From CAZHPA01 sp964533945 (GTDB taxonomy: Bacteria; Bacillota; Clostridia; Lachnospirales; WRBF01), in the NCBI GenBank assembly GCA_964533945.1, contig CAZHPA010000012.1, forward strand, positions 1-44,058: DNA of 44,058 nt. Direction: 5' to 3'. The first letter of the stretch is position 1, and each line of letters begins with the position of its first letter. The notes under the pieces are model-generated. The model had not been told where the DNA came from. It searched no databases and was given only the letters and a program-made list of their open reading frames with translations. Both the position numbers and the translations under genes were made by a program. Positions 32,751-41,033 of the stretch are shown one piece after another.

Positions 32751-34961
32751 TTAACCTTTAAATTCTTTAAGTATTGAAACGCCAAGCGGGGGAACTTTAA
32801 TTGTTATGCTATGTTGTCTTCCACAAACCTCATATTGTTCGGTAACTAAAATTTCTGAATTAATTATTCCACTTCCACCGTATTTTAAGTCGTCACTATT
32901 TAATATTTCTTTATAGCAGCCGTTTTTAGGAACGCCAACTTTGTGAGCATACCACGGAACAGGCGTAAAATTACAAACAAAAATCGTAATGTCATCGCCC
33001 TTACCTTTTCTGTAAAAAGAAATCATGCTATGTTCAGCATCATTACAATCAATCCATTCAAAGCCGTTGCCGTAAAAATCATCATACCAAAGCGGCTCAT
33101 CTTTTAAATACAGTAGGTTCAAGTCTTTTGTAAATTGTTGCATTTGCCTGTGATGATCGTAGCTTAATAAAAACCAATCAAGGCTTCTTTTTTCATCCCA
33201 TTCAATAAATTGCCCAAACTCTCCACCCATAAACAGAAGTTTTTTACCGGGGTGACCGTACATAAAGCCTAAAGAAGCTCTAAGTCCTGCAAATTTTTGC
33301 CAAATATCTCCCGGCATTTTGCTAAGTAATGAGCATTTGCCATGAACAACTTCGTCGTGCGACAAAACAAGAACAAAATTTTCGCTATATGCATACATCA
33401 TTCCAAAAGTTAAATTATTGTGATAATATTTCCTGTAGACAGAATCAAGCGAAACGTATTTTAAAAAGTCGTTCATCCAGCCCATGTTCCATTTTAAATT
33501 AAAGCCAAGGCCGCCATCTTGTGCCGGACGAGAAACGTTTGCCCAAGATGTTGATTCTTCTGCAATCATCAAAATATTAGGGCATCTTCCCAAAAGAACT
33601 GAATTTAAATGCTTTAAAAATTCAACGGCTTCTAAATTTTCGTGTCCTCCATATTTGTTTGGTATCCATTGCCCCTCGTGTTTAGCGTAGTTTAAATATA
33701 ACATTGAAGCAACGGCATCAACTCTAAATCCGTCTATATGGTATTTTTCAGCCCAAAAGATAGCGTTTCCTATTAAAAAGTTTTTAACTTCCGGTCTACC
33801 ATAGTTAAAAATAAGCGTTCCCCATTCAGGGTGTTCTCCTTGGCGTGGGTCTTCATGTTCGTATAGTCCGCTTCCGTCGAATCTTGCAAGCCCGTGCGCA
33901 TCTTTTGGAAAATGTGCAGGCACCCAATCTACTATTACGCCAATGCCATTTTGATGACAGCAGTCAACAAAGCTCATAAATTCGTGTGGGTTGCCGTATC
34001 TGCTTGTAACGGCATAATATCCTGTTACTTGATAGCCCCAAGAACCGTCGAATGGGTGTTCTGCAACGGGCAAAAGTTCAATATGCGTATAGCCCATGCT
34101 TTTTACATATGGTATTAATTTGTCTTTAAGTTCTAAATAGCTCATAAATCTGTTGCCGTCTTCTGCAACTCTGTCCCATGAACCAAGATGTACTTCATAT
34201 ATATTAATAGCGCCATTAAGAGGAGAATTTGTGTTGCGGTTTGCAATCCATTCGCTGTCGTTCCATTCATAGCCGCCTATATCATAAACAAAGCTTGCTG
34301 TACTTGGTCTTAGTTCGTGGAAGTTTCCGTATGGGTCTGATTTTTGCAATATAACATCATGCGATGTTTTAATTTCGTATTTATATCTGTCATATTTTTT
34401 AAGTCCGGGAATAAAAATTTCCCAAACACCTGAGTTTGCTAAAAGTCTCATTTGGTTTCGGCGGCCGTCCCAATTGTTAAAATCGCCAACAACGCTAACT
34501 CTTTTGGCGTTAGGTGCCCAAACTGCAAACGATACACCGTTAACCCCATCTACAATACAAGGGTGCGAACCTAATTTATCAAAAATTTCGTAATGTGTTC
34601 CTTCTCCAAATAAGTATATATCTAATTCAGCAAATGTTGGTTGAAATGAATATGGGTCATATGTTGTGTATGTGTTGCCGTCGTGTAGGGTCACAATTAA
34701 GTGATATTTAAACCAATCAGTGCGTTCGGGAATAACGGCTTCAAAAAAACCGTCTGTGTGAACAATTTTTGTTTCATAAGTTTTTTGTATATCGTTGTCA
34801 TCAACAACAGTTATTTCTTTTGCTTGTGGGATAAAAGCTCGAACAGTTATACACTTTTTTTTGTTAAGCTCTATTTCATGCATACCCAAAACTCTGTGAG
34901 GGTCTCCGTGAGACGAATTTACTATATGCTGCAGTTCAATTAAATTTGCGGTGGAAATCAT
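32751..34961 (-). CDS. glgB: 1,4-alpha-glucan branching enzyme
   Basis: It introduces alpha-1,6 branches into glycogen. An N-terminal early-set region (G-D-P-H-R-V-L-G-M-H), a CBM48 domain (F-A-V-W-A-P-N-A-K-R-V) and a GH13 barrel are visible. The catalytic nucleophile is D415 (D-G-F-R-V-D-A-V) and the acid E468 (A-E-E-S-T); L-S-H-D-E-V-V-H-G-K carries the transition-state Asp. The 736 residues are somewhat long but normal for the two-N-domain type. No other glycogen gene is nearby. A TAA lies in frame directly before the ATG, so the start is fixed. The only Shine-Dalgarno is 46 bases upstream, across a perfect hairpin. Confidence 0.95.
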   Translation of the reverse strand: MISTANLIELQHIVNSSHGDPHRVLGMHEIELNKKKCITVRAFIPQAKEITVVDDNDIQKTYETKIVHTDGFFEAVIPERTDWFKYHLIVTLHDGNTYTTYDPYSFQPTFAELDIYLFGEGTHYEIFDKLGSHPCIVDGVNGVSFAVWAPNAKRVSVVGDFNNWDGRRNQMRLLANSGVWEIFIPGLKKYDRYKYEIKTSHDVILQKSDPYGNFHELRPSTASFVYDIGGYEWNDSEWIANRNTNSPLNGAINIYEVHLGSWDRVAEDGNRFMSYLELKDKLIPYVKSMGYTHIELLPVAEHPFDGSWGYQVTGYYAVTSRYGNPHEFMSFVDCCHQNGIGVIVDWVPAHFPKDAHGLARFDGSGLYEHEDPRQGEHPEWGTLIFNYGRPEVKNFLIGNAIFWAEKYHIDGFRVDAVASMLYLNYAKHEGQWIPNKYGGHENLEAVEFLKHLNSVLLGRCPNILMIAEESTSWANVSRPAQDGGLGFNLKWNMGWMNDFLKYVSLDSVYRKYYHNNLTFGMMYAYSENFVLVLSHDEVVHGKCSLLSKMPGDIWQKFAGLRASLGFMYGHPGKKLLFMGGEFGQFIEWDEKRSLDWFLLSYDHHRQMQQFTKDLNLLYLKDEPLWYDDFYGNGFEWIDCNDAEHSMISFYRKGKGDDITIFVCNFTPVPWYAHKVGVPKNGCYKEILNSDDLKYGGSGIINSEILVTEQYEVCGRQHSITIKVPPLGVSILKEFKG

Positions 34962-35018
34962 TTAGATAAGCGGCCGTTATTGAATTTTAAAAGCCAATAA
35001 CGGCCTTCACCTCCTCTT
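34962..35018 (-). promoter_or_regulatory. Hairpin leader between Shine-Dalgarno and start of glgB
   Basis: On the minus strand AAGAGGAGGTG (35018-35008) is a near-perfect ribosome site, followed by an 11-base perfect stem, GGCCGTTATTG/CAATAACGGCC (35005-34995 and 34982-34972, loop 12). After ten more bases comes the glgB ATG at 34961. Folding the stem would shorten the SD-to-start distance to about 14 bases. No T tract follows the stem, so it is not a standard terminator. A short leader frame (TTG to TAA, six codons) inside it is an alternative use of the ribosome site. Confidence 0.65.
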
Positions 35019-35027
35019 AAAGTTTAA

Positions 35028-36473
35028 TTAGCTTTCGTCTGTTCCGATAATAATTAAAACGTCATACGCTCGTGGTAATTCATCGTCTTCAATAATAACA
35101 GAATTAGAAAAGTATGGAGTAAAAAACTTTCCATCTTCTTCCCTGTTTTCGTGAACCATAATTCTAGTTTCTTGTTTCATACTTCCAGAATAGTTACTAA
35201 TGTTAATTACGTTAAATCCGTCTTGTTTTAAAATATCGGCAATTTTTCCGGCAAGCCCAGAAACATTGCCGCCGTTTAATACTTGAATTTTAAGATTAGA
35301 GTTAACTTTTGGTTCATTTGTGCCTTCTTCAGAATCAAGAGATTCAGAAGATTCAACAAATTGCTCCTCGTCTTCAACAACTTCCTCGTCTTCAACAACT
35401 TCTTTGCTTTCAGAATAAAAAACATTTTCCACAAGCTCTGAAATAGCTTCTTTGTCTAAAACATAAGTGCTAACTTCTTCTCCATTAACGTATATTTCTT
35501 CTGCATTTCCTGGAAGCCTTGTTGTTGTAATGTTTTCAGCATCAAGCGAATCCAAATATTTAACATATTTTGGCAAATCTGCTAATGAGAAATCGGTTTT
35601 AACATCATTAAAAACTTTTGTAAACAAAGGAATTGCATTTTTAGATAATGTTTCTTTGTTTAAAACTTGCTTAATAAGCTCTTTTAAAAACAGTTGTTGC
35701 ATTTCAATTCTTCCTAAATCGCCTGTTCTGTAGTCATTTCTAAAACGAACAAAACCTTCGGCCGCTTTTCCATCTAAAACTTGACGCCCTCCGGGTATAT
35801 TTATTTTTAAAGGAGGTTTGCCATTTGGGTCATAGTAATACATTCCTTCTGGGCGAACTTCAATTTCAACGCCGCCTATTGTGTCAACAATTTTCTTAAA
35901 AGCGTCTAAGTCGATTTGAACATAATAATCAAGCTCTATGCCTAATATTTGCCCAATTTCGCTTTTTAATAAATTTGCTCCTTCGCCTTTTTTGGCTCTG
36001 TTATAAACCGCGTTTAATTTTGTAACTCCGCCTTCGGGAACTTTTCTTTCCCATTCTTTTAATTTGTCGATTGTGCTTTTACTAAGCGTGACATATGTAT
36101 CACGAGGAATTGAAATTAAGTCTAGCTTTTTTGTGTTACGGTCAAAGCACCCGACTATCATTACGTCTGTTAAATCAGCTTCATCGTCAACGCCAAAAAT
36201 AAGTACATTTGTTTTAGCAGGAGCTGAAAATATTTCCTTAAAAATGCCGTCTTTATTTTTGTCTTTAACTTCGCCTTTTTCTGATGTTTCGGATTTATTT
36301 GGAATTTCATTGTTTTCAAATGAAATATCCCCCCCGCCTCCGTTTGAAAATTTCATAAGCCCAAAGCCCGCAACACTAACGACTAATAAAAAGCTTCCAA
36401 CTATTGACGCAACGATAATTAAAAATTTAGACATTAAGTCTTTATTTCGATTTTTGTTTTCTTTATCAACCAT
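35028..36473 (-). CDS. LytR-CpsA-Psr (LCP) family cell-wall glycopolymer ligase
   Basis: LCP enzymes attach teichoic acids or other anionic polymers to peptidoglycan on the outer face of the membrane. A charged N-terminus and one membrane helix (about residues 17-40) precede the LCP domain with V-D-D-E-A-D-L-T-D, I-S-I-P-R-D-T-Y and R-F-R-N-D-Y-R-T-G-D-L-G-R, which carry the phosphate-binding Arg and Asp residues. An acidic linker with a duplicated V-V-E-D-E-E leads to a C-terminal LytR_C domain (I-Q-V-L-N-G). The ATG at 36473 is preferred: an open frame extends to TTG 36560, but a promoter lies inside that extension. The ribosome site is weak. Confidence 0.88.
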   Translation of the reverse strand: MVDKENKNRNKDLMSKFLIIVASIVGSFLLVVSVAGFGLMKFSNGGGGDISFENNEIPNKSETSEKGEVKDKNKDGIFKEIFSAPAKTNVLIFGVDDEADLTDVMIVGCFDRNTKKLDLISIPRDTYVTLSKSTIDKLKEWERKVPEGGVTKLNAVYNRAKKGEGANLLKSEIGQILGIELDYYVQIDLDAFKKIVDTIGGVEIEVRPEGMYYYDPNGKPPLKINIPGGRQVLDGKAAEGFVRFRNDYRTGDLGRIEMQQLFLKELIKQVLNKETLSKNAIPLFTKVFNDVKTDFSLADLPKYVKYLDSLDAENITTTRLPGNAEEIYVNGEEVSTYVLDKEAISELVENVFYSESKEVVEDEEVVEDEEQFVESSESLDSEEGTNEPKVNSNLKIQVLNGGNVSGLAGKIADILKQDGFNVINISNYSGSMKQETRIMVHENREEDGKFFTPYFSNSVIIEDDELPRAYDVLIIIGTDES

Positions 36474-36550
36474 TTTAAAACATTCTGCTACTTTGGCTTT
36501 TTGGTGTAGCTTTTCCTTTACTAGATTTTTATTTATCTTTCCCCAAAAAC

Positions 36551-36579
36551 AGTATATCAAACAATTTTGTTTTTTTCAA
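36551..36579 (-). promoter_or_regulatory. Sigma-A promoter for the LCP gene (and probably glgB)
   Basis: On the minus strand TTGAAA (36579-36574) and TATACT (36556-36551) are separated by 17 bases. Transcription would begin about 70 bases before ATG 36473. Confidence 0.7.
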
Positions 36580-36598
36580 TACGAAAGTAATTAAAGGC

Positions 36599-36624
36599 AA
36601 AAAGACGCCGACAATGCGCCTTTT
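36599..36624 (-). terminator. Terminator after the HD-GYP-like gene
   Basis: On the minus strand AAAAGGCGC (36624-36616) pairs with GCGTCTTTTT (36608-36599) around a 7-base loop with one G-T pair and a T run. Just upstream a second perfect hairpin (AAAGTATGC/GCATACTTT, 36628-36653) spans the gene's stop codon. Confidence 0.8.
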
Positions 36625-36639
36625 CTTAAAGTATGCACT

Positions 36640-37746
36640 TTAAAGCATACTTTCAATAAACAAATCTTTTCTATCTTGAAGGTCGAAAATATCGCCTTTT
36701 TCGGTTTTAACAATTGGTCTTGAGAAGTTGTTTTTATGAATAAAAAATATTTCTGCCCTATCACCATTGGAAAGTTTAGCCCACCTGCCAACGAACGATT
36801 TAGCTATATTTTGCAAGAAAATCCATAAATATTTTGCATCCATTTTTTCGTATCCGCTAACTTCAAAGTCGTGAATAACGTCAAACGGGCATTTTTTAAA
36901 AGTGCTGCCCATATCTCTGTTTGAAACAGCATTTTCGTATTTATCACAAATTGTAACTATTTTAGCAAAATCGGTAATTTCGTTGCCTTTTAAGCCGGAA
37001 GGAAAGCCCGAGCCGTCAATTTCTTCGTGGTGCATAAGTGCAACAAGGCGAATGCTTTCTGAAAAGCTGCTGTTTTTTAAAAGATTGTATCCATAAACAG
37101 GATGTCTTTTTAAGGCGTTTTTTTGTCGATCTGTTAATTTTTCTTTAGGTTCTAAAAGTTCGGGGGAAATTTGGGTTTTGCCTATATCGTGAAGCATTCC
37201 TGCAACAGTTAAAGTTAGTAGGTCGTCGTCGTTTAAGTGCAACCAATACCCAAACAAGTTACACAAAAGAGAAACATTAACGCTATGAGAAACTAAATCT
37301 TTGTTTTTGTTTTTAATATTTCCTGTAAACGAGAAAACGTCGCTTTTTGCTTTTAAAGACTTTAAAATTTTATTTGGCAAAGAATATAAATCTTTAACAA
37401 AAACATCTTCTCCGCTGCATATTGCAGAAACATATTGTTTAGTTGAATCGGCGGCATTTGCATATAAATTTTCAAATGCAATAAACTCTTTTTTTTGTTC
37501 TGTTATAACTACTTGCTCTACTTGCCGCTCTTGTTCCGTTTCAAGTTGAGCAAGTTTGGAATCTGGAAAATCTTTAATATAAATATAGTCAACATCATTA
37601 GCAAGAAGAATGTCAACTTCAATCATACTGGCAGGTGATTCTCTTGGAAAAAGAACTTGTCCGCTGTCAGTAACAACATCTCTTGCTAAAATCATATTAG
37701 GTTGAATATCTTTAAGTCTAATTCTTTTTACTTTGTAGCCTTCCAC
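36640..37746 (-). CDS. HD-GYP-like phosphohydrolase domain protein
   Basis: The N-terminal ~140 residues (R-I-R-L-K-D-I-Q-P-N-M-I-L-A-R-D-V) form the region often found before HD-GYP domains. The C-terminal domain has H186-D187-I-G-K, then H-P-V-Y-G-Y, H-H-E-E-I-D-G-S-G-F-P and C-D-K-Y-E-N. HD-GYP proteins usually hydrolyse cyclic di-GMP. Here the 'GYP' triplet is GFP, while the metal-binding His/Asp residues are present, so activity is plausible but unproven. No membrane helix is visible. The start is GTG after GAGGT; an ATG seven bases upstream is out of frame and stops soon. The 368 residues are typical. Confidence 0.85.
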   Translation of the reverse strand: MEGYKVKRIRLKDIQPNMILARDVVTDSGQVLFPRESPASMIEVDILLANDVDYIYIKDFPDSKLAQLETEQERQVEQVVITEQKKEFIAFENLYANAADSTKQYVSAICSGEDVFVKDLYSLPNKILKSLKAKSDVFSFTGNIKNKNKDLVSHSVNVSLLCNLFGYWLHLNDDDLLTLTVAGMLHDIGKTQISPELLEPKEKLTDRQKNALKRHPVYGYNLLKNSSFSESIRLVALMHHEEIDGSGFPSGLKGNEITDFAKIVTICDKYENAVSNRDMGSTFKKCPFDVIHDFEVSGYEKMDAKYLWIFLQNIAKSFVGRWAKLSNGDRAEIFFIHKNNFSRPIVKTEKGDIFDLQDRKDLFIESML

Positions 37747-37788
37747 AATCCATTACCTCGTTTCCAGTAGATAAGTATTCGTATTTTT

Positions 37789-37817
37789 AATATAGTACAT
37801 TAGCCAATTAATGTCAA
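37789..37817 (-). promoter_or_regulatory. Sigma-A promoter for the HD-GYP-like gene
   Basis: On the minus strand TTGACA (37817-37812) and TATATT (37794-37789) are separated by 17 bases, about 43 bases before the GTG start. Confidence 0.8.
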
Positions 37818-37865
37818 CAATTATTGTCAATTGCCATTTTATAAAATAATCGTAAATTCATGTTG

Positions 37866-37895
37866 TTGACAAAGGGGGGACTTTTAAAATAAAAT
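37866..37895 (+). promoter_or_regulatory. Promoter for the phosphopantetheinyl transferase gene
   Basis: TTGACA (37866-37871) and TAAAAT (37890-37895) are separated by 18 bases, shortly before the ATG at 37913. The short distance leaves an almost absent leader, so the exact -10 is uncertain. Confidence 0.45.
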
Positions 37896-37912
37896 TAAGT
37901 TGGTGATTTAAC

Positions 37913-38524
37913 ATGAAAAAATCTTTTATGCCTTTTATACTTGAAGTTTTTTTAATTGAATTAAAATGCGAAATTGATGCAAGCGCTTTTAATTTTCTTT
38001 TAAGCTTAAGTGATAAAGCAAAACAAATAGAAAATTATCGCTGCAAAAAAAACAAAGATTTAACTTTAGCCGGAGAATTTTTGTCAAAGTATGCAATTAA
38101 CAAAGTATTTAACATCCCCTTCAAAGACATGAAAATTAAAACTTCAAAATACGGCAAACCTTTTTTATGCTCCCATAAAAATATATATTTCAACATTAGC
38201 CATTCCGAAAACATTGTTGTTTGTGTTGTTTCAAACAGGAAAGTTGGAATAGATGTTCAAAAAATATTAAATACAAATTTTCAAAAGCTTGAAAAAATTG
38301 TTAAGCGTAAATTCACCCAAAAAGAAAGGCAAATGATTGAAGCCGAAGCAAATGAAAATAAGTTGGAGCAATTTTATAAAATTTGGGCAGCCAAAGAAAG
38401 CTATATTAAATATATCGGAACAGGGCTTAAAGATTTTAATAAAGATATAAATAAAAATTGCCTAATTAAATTTATAGATATAAAAACCCCCAACTTTATA
38501 TGCGCTTGCTGCTTTAAGCCATAA
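37913..38524 (+). CDS. Sfp-type 4'-phosphopantetheinyl transferase
   Basis: Such enzymes move phosphopantetheine from CoA to a carrier protein. The family signatures are V-G-I-D-V-Q near residue 112 (metal-binding Asp) and W-A-A-K-E-S-Y-I-K near 157, with N-I-S-H-S-E-N before them. At 203 residues it is slightly short for the Sfp group (about 220-240), more like AcpT/HetI forms. No polyketide or peptide synthetase is in the window, so its substrate could be a carrier protein elsewhere or the fatty acid carrier. The start follows TTGGTGAT. Confidence 0.85.
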   Translation: MKKSFMPFILEVFLIELKCEIDASAFNFLLSLSDKAKQIENYRCKKNKDLTLAGEFLSKYAINKVFNIPFKDMKIKTSKYGKPFLCSHKNIYFNISHSENIVVCVVSNRKVGIDVQKILNTNFQKLEKIVKRKFTQKERQMIEAEANENKLEQFYKIWAAKESYIKYIGTGLKDFNKDINKNCLIKFIDIKTPNFICACCFKP

Positions 38525-38597
38525 TGCATAAATGAACATAAGCTTTTATTTTGCATATAATATTTTGTAATAAATACAAAATAAGGGGGAATTTTGC

Positions 38598-39668
38598 ATG
38601 GAAAAACATTTTTTTGCAGGAGGCAATACCGAACAAGGGTTTTTTAATTACTTTAACAATATAATAAATTTACAAGAAGCCGAATGTGTATATATATTAA
38701 AAGGTGGTTCGGGTGTTGGCAAAAGTACAATTATGAAAAAATTTGGCAAAATTATGGAGGACAAAGGATATTTTGTTGAATATATACATTGTTCAAGCGA
38801 TTCGCAAAGCCTTGATGGCGTTTATATTGAAAAACTTAAAATAGCTATGGTTGATGGAACGGCTCCTCATACAATTGACCCCAAATACCCTGCTGCTTGC
38901 GAAGTTATTGTTAATTTGGGACAATTTCTTAATGATAAATTGCTTAAAGAACAAAAAGACAATATTATTAAAATTTGCTATGAAAAAGGTGAATTATTTA
39001 AAAGCGCATATAACTACATTAAAAGTGCAGGTCTAATTTTAGAAGAAAGTAATGCAATATATGAAAAAGCAACAGATGAATACGAATTTTTAAATTTGAC
39101 AGAAGAGCTATCTAAAAAAATATTTAGCGCCAACCTTGAAAAGCTGGGTAAAAAACGTTGTCTTTTTGCAGAAGCAATTACACCGTTAGGGCTTGTTGAT
39201 TTTTCGGAAAGCTTATATGAAAATTCATTGAAAGTTTGGTATATAGATAGCAATAACATTAACTATATTTCAAAGCTGTTGTTCAAGCTTTTAGAAGATG
39301 GCATTAAATATGGGTATGAAATGGAATGTTACTTTAATCCTATTAAACCTGATAAAATGCAACATTTAATAATTAAACCCCAAAACGTTGCCATTGTTAG
39401 CAAACCTGTTAAAGGCAATGTTGAATGCGAAAAAATAGACTTTGAATTAATTATGAATGCAGAACTTCTTAAACAGCAAGAAAGAACTTTAAAAAACAAC
39501 GAAAATATTTTTAATGCAATTATGGAAGCTGCAATAAAAGCGTTAAGCGAAGCTAAAAAACACCATGAAGCTTTAGAACGAATTTATATTAAAGCTATGG
39601 ACTATGCAGAAGCTGATAAATGCTTAGAAAATATTTTGGCTGAAGTAACTAATAAAATCTTGACATAA
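38598..39668 (+). CDS. P-loop ATPase of the PRK06851 type
   Basis: The protein begins with H-F-F-A-G-G-N-T-E-Q-G-F-F and has a Walker A motif G-G-S-G-V-G-K-S-T at about 36-44, then H-C-S-S-D-S-Q-S-L-D-G and V-D-G-T-A-P-H. This pattern belongs to a family of ATPases of unknown function found widely in spore-forming Firmicutes. The 356 residues are normal for it, with a helical C-terminus. A GGGGG site precedes the ATG. Upstream, an AC followed about 16 bases later by CATATAATA (near 38554) resembles a mother-cell sigma-E/K promoter, but this is weak evidence. Role unknown. Confidence 0.75.
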   Translation: MEKHFFAGGNTEQGFFNYFNNIINLQEAECVYILKGGSGVGKSTIMKKFGKIMEDKGYFVEYIHCSSDSQSLDGVYIEKLKIAMVDGTAPHTIDPKYPAACEVIVNLGQFLNDKLLKEQKDNIIKICYEKGELFKSAYNYIKSAGLILEESNAIYEKATDEYEFLNLTEELSKKIFSANLEKLGKKRCLFAEAITPLGLVDFSESLYENSLKVWYIDSNNINYISKLLFKLLEDGIKYGYEMECYFNPIKPDKMQHLIIKPQNVAIVSKPVKGNVECEKIDFELIMNAELLKQQERTLKNNENIFNAIMEAAIKALSEAKKHHEALERIYIKAMDYAEADKCLENILAEVTNKILT

Positions 39669-39735
39669 TTTATAACCGGTGGTATGCTGGGTAAATGATA
39701 AGTAGTAAGTAGTAAGTAAACTGGGAGGTTTCAAA

Positions 39736-40728
39736 ATGAAACAATTAAGCCTAGCACAAAGCTTCTCTATCATTGCCCTAAATGCCAACGATAGCCACTA
39801 TATGACAACACCTAAAAAAGTATCATTAAGATGCATTATTGCAGCAATGATATTAGAAGTATATTTAGATAATAAGTTTGAAAAGGAAGGCTTAAACCTT
39901 GCCATTGAACAAAAAATGTTTAGTGCCAATAAATTTACACCATATCAGCAAAAGCTATTCGAGCTAATTTTAGGCAAAAATGAGAGAACAGAAGGTACGT
40001 TAAAATGGTGGCTGAAAAAAGCAACTTCTGCCAATCACAGCAAACTAAAAAATATTGAAACTGCTATTGTTAAGTCGCTTAAAGATGAAGAAGTTATAAT
40101 TGAAATACCCAATCTTTTGGGCTGCGATTTGTTTTATTATGAATCGGGGGTTTTTACAGAAGAATACCGAAGCGACTTAAAGCAGTATTCAAGGGCAATA
40201 GAATGCATACGTGCCGAAACACTAGAAGAAGGCGGCATAGATGACGAAACTATAATAATGCTATGGCTTCTTAGAGAAAGCGGCTACATGCATGATATTT
40301 TTTCAAGCATAGAGCTTGAAGCTGTAGTTGTAAAAATGAGTGACTTATACAGAAACAACCCTTTAGCAAACGAGTTGTTTGTTGTTAATATTCATCGTGG
40401 TTTAGAAACAGTATCTAAAAGCCTTTTGCAAATGAAAAAGCGTGCAGTAAAAGTTGCTGTTGGAACGGGAATAAATTTTGTGTTCCCATTTATTGAACGT
40501 TCGCAATCAATTTTTATTGATGTTGAAGCATGGTTTTCAAACCCGGAAGAACGACTAAACGATGTAAAGAAACGCCTAGAAGAAAATGGACATATATATT
40601 CTGTTATAATTGAAGGCGAAGTTCCGCTTGTTAAAATTGATAACATTACCTATCATTTAATACCTACTTCTGTTATATGCAATAGAGTGCCTGTGCATGG
40701 TGTGCGTTTGCGAAGATGCGTAAGGTAA
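39736..40728 (+). CDS. Unrecognised 330-residue protein, possibly GPP34-like
   Basis: I do not firmly recognise this protein. It is soluble-looking, without signal peptide. The opening L-S-L-A-Q-S-F-S-I-I-A-L-N and the next block with L-R-C-I-I-A-A-M-I-L-E resemble the start of GPP34/GOLPH3-type domains, as does the later D-D-E-T-I-I-M-L-W-L-L-R-E-S-G-Y segment. The match is by pattern only. The last ~100 residues form a separate, beta-rich part. It has a strong site (GGGAGG) and is followed 12 bases on by a MerR-like gene, so the two are co-expressed. The upstream gap carries a 7-base AAGTAGT tandem repeat at 39701-39717. Confidence 0.7.
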   Translation: MKQLSLAQSFSIIALNANDSHYMTTPKKVSLRCIIAAMILEVYLDNKFEKEGLNLAIEQKMFSANKFTPYQQKLFELILGKNERTEGTLKWWLKKATSANHSKLKNIETAIVKSLKDEEVIIEIPNLLGCDLFYYESGVFTEEYRSDLKQYSRAIECIRAETLEEGGIDDETIIMLWLLRESGYMHDIFSSIELEAVVVKMSDLYRNNPLANELFVVNIHRGLETVSKSLLQMKKRAVKVAVGTGINFVFPFIERSQSIFIDVEAWFSNPEERLNDVKKRLEENGHIYSVIIEGEVPLVKIDNITYHLIPTSVICNRVPVHGVRLRRCVR

Positions 40729-40740
40729 AGGGGTGGAGTA

Positions 40741-41007
40741 GTGTCTAGGCAACGCTCGTTAGAAAAAATACAGCAGTCGGAATATGTCTCAATTGGGGAA
40801 TTAGTTAGGCTAACTTGTTGCAGATATAGCACGCTAAAATACTACACAGAAGAAGGGCTTTTGCCGTTTGAACAATTAGACGAAAACTTAGTAAGAAAAT
40901 TTAAGCGTGAGCAATCAATTGCAAGAATTAATGAAATATTGTTGCTTAAAGCCAAAAATGTTAGCATTAGCGAAATTAAAAAAATATTTAGTGAAAAAAT
41001 AACTTAA
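40741..41007 (+). CDS. MerR-like DNA-binding mini-protein
   Basis: This 88-residue protein is essentially one winged helix-turn-helix of MerR type (S-I-G-E-L-V-R-L-T, then T-L-K-Y-Y-T-E-E-G-L-L-P) plus a short helix (I-N-E-I-L-L-L-K-A-K-N-V-S-I-S-E-I-K-K-I-F). It lacks the long dimerisation helix and effector domain of full MerR regulators. The start is GTG after GGGGTGGAG. It follows the 330-residue gene in an operon and may regulate it. A terminator overlaps its stop. Confidence 0.85.
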   Translation: MSRQRSLEKIQQSEYVSIGELVRLTCCRYSTLKYYTEEGLLPFEQLDENLVRKFKREQSIARINEILLLKAKNVSISEIKKIFSEKIT

Positions 41008-41033
41008 CCCTTGCCTAAAAAGCAAGGGTTTTT
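41006..41033. terminator. Bidirectional terminator between MerR-like gene and maf
   Basis: AACCCTTGC (41006-41014) and GCAAGGGTT (41022-41030) form a perfect 9-base stem with a 7-base loop, followed by TTT. The left arm overlaps the MerR-like stop and the right arm the 3' end of the convergent maf gene. Confidence 0.88.

Noticed and set aside
39701..39720. AAGTAGT tandem repeat as a CRISPR or DnaA-trio site
   Set aside because: It is under three 7-base units with no spacers and is far from the origin; a simple-sequence slip is enough to explain it.
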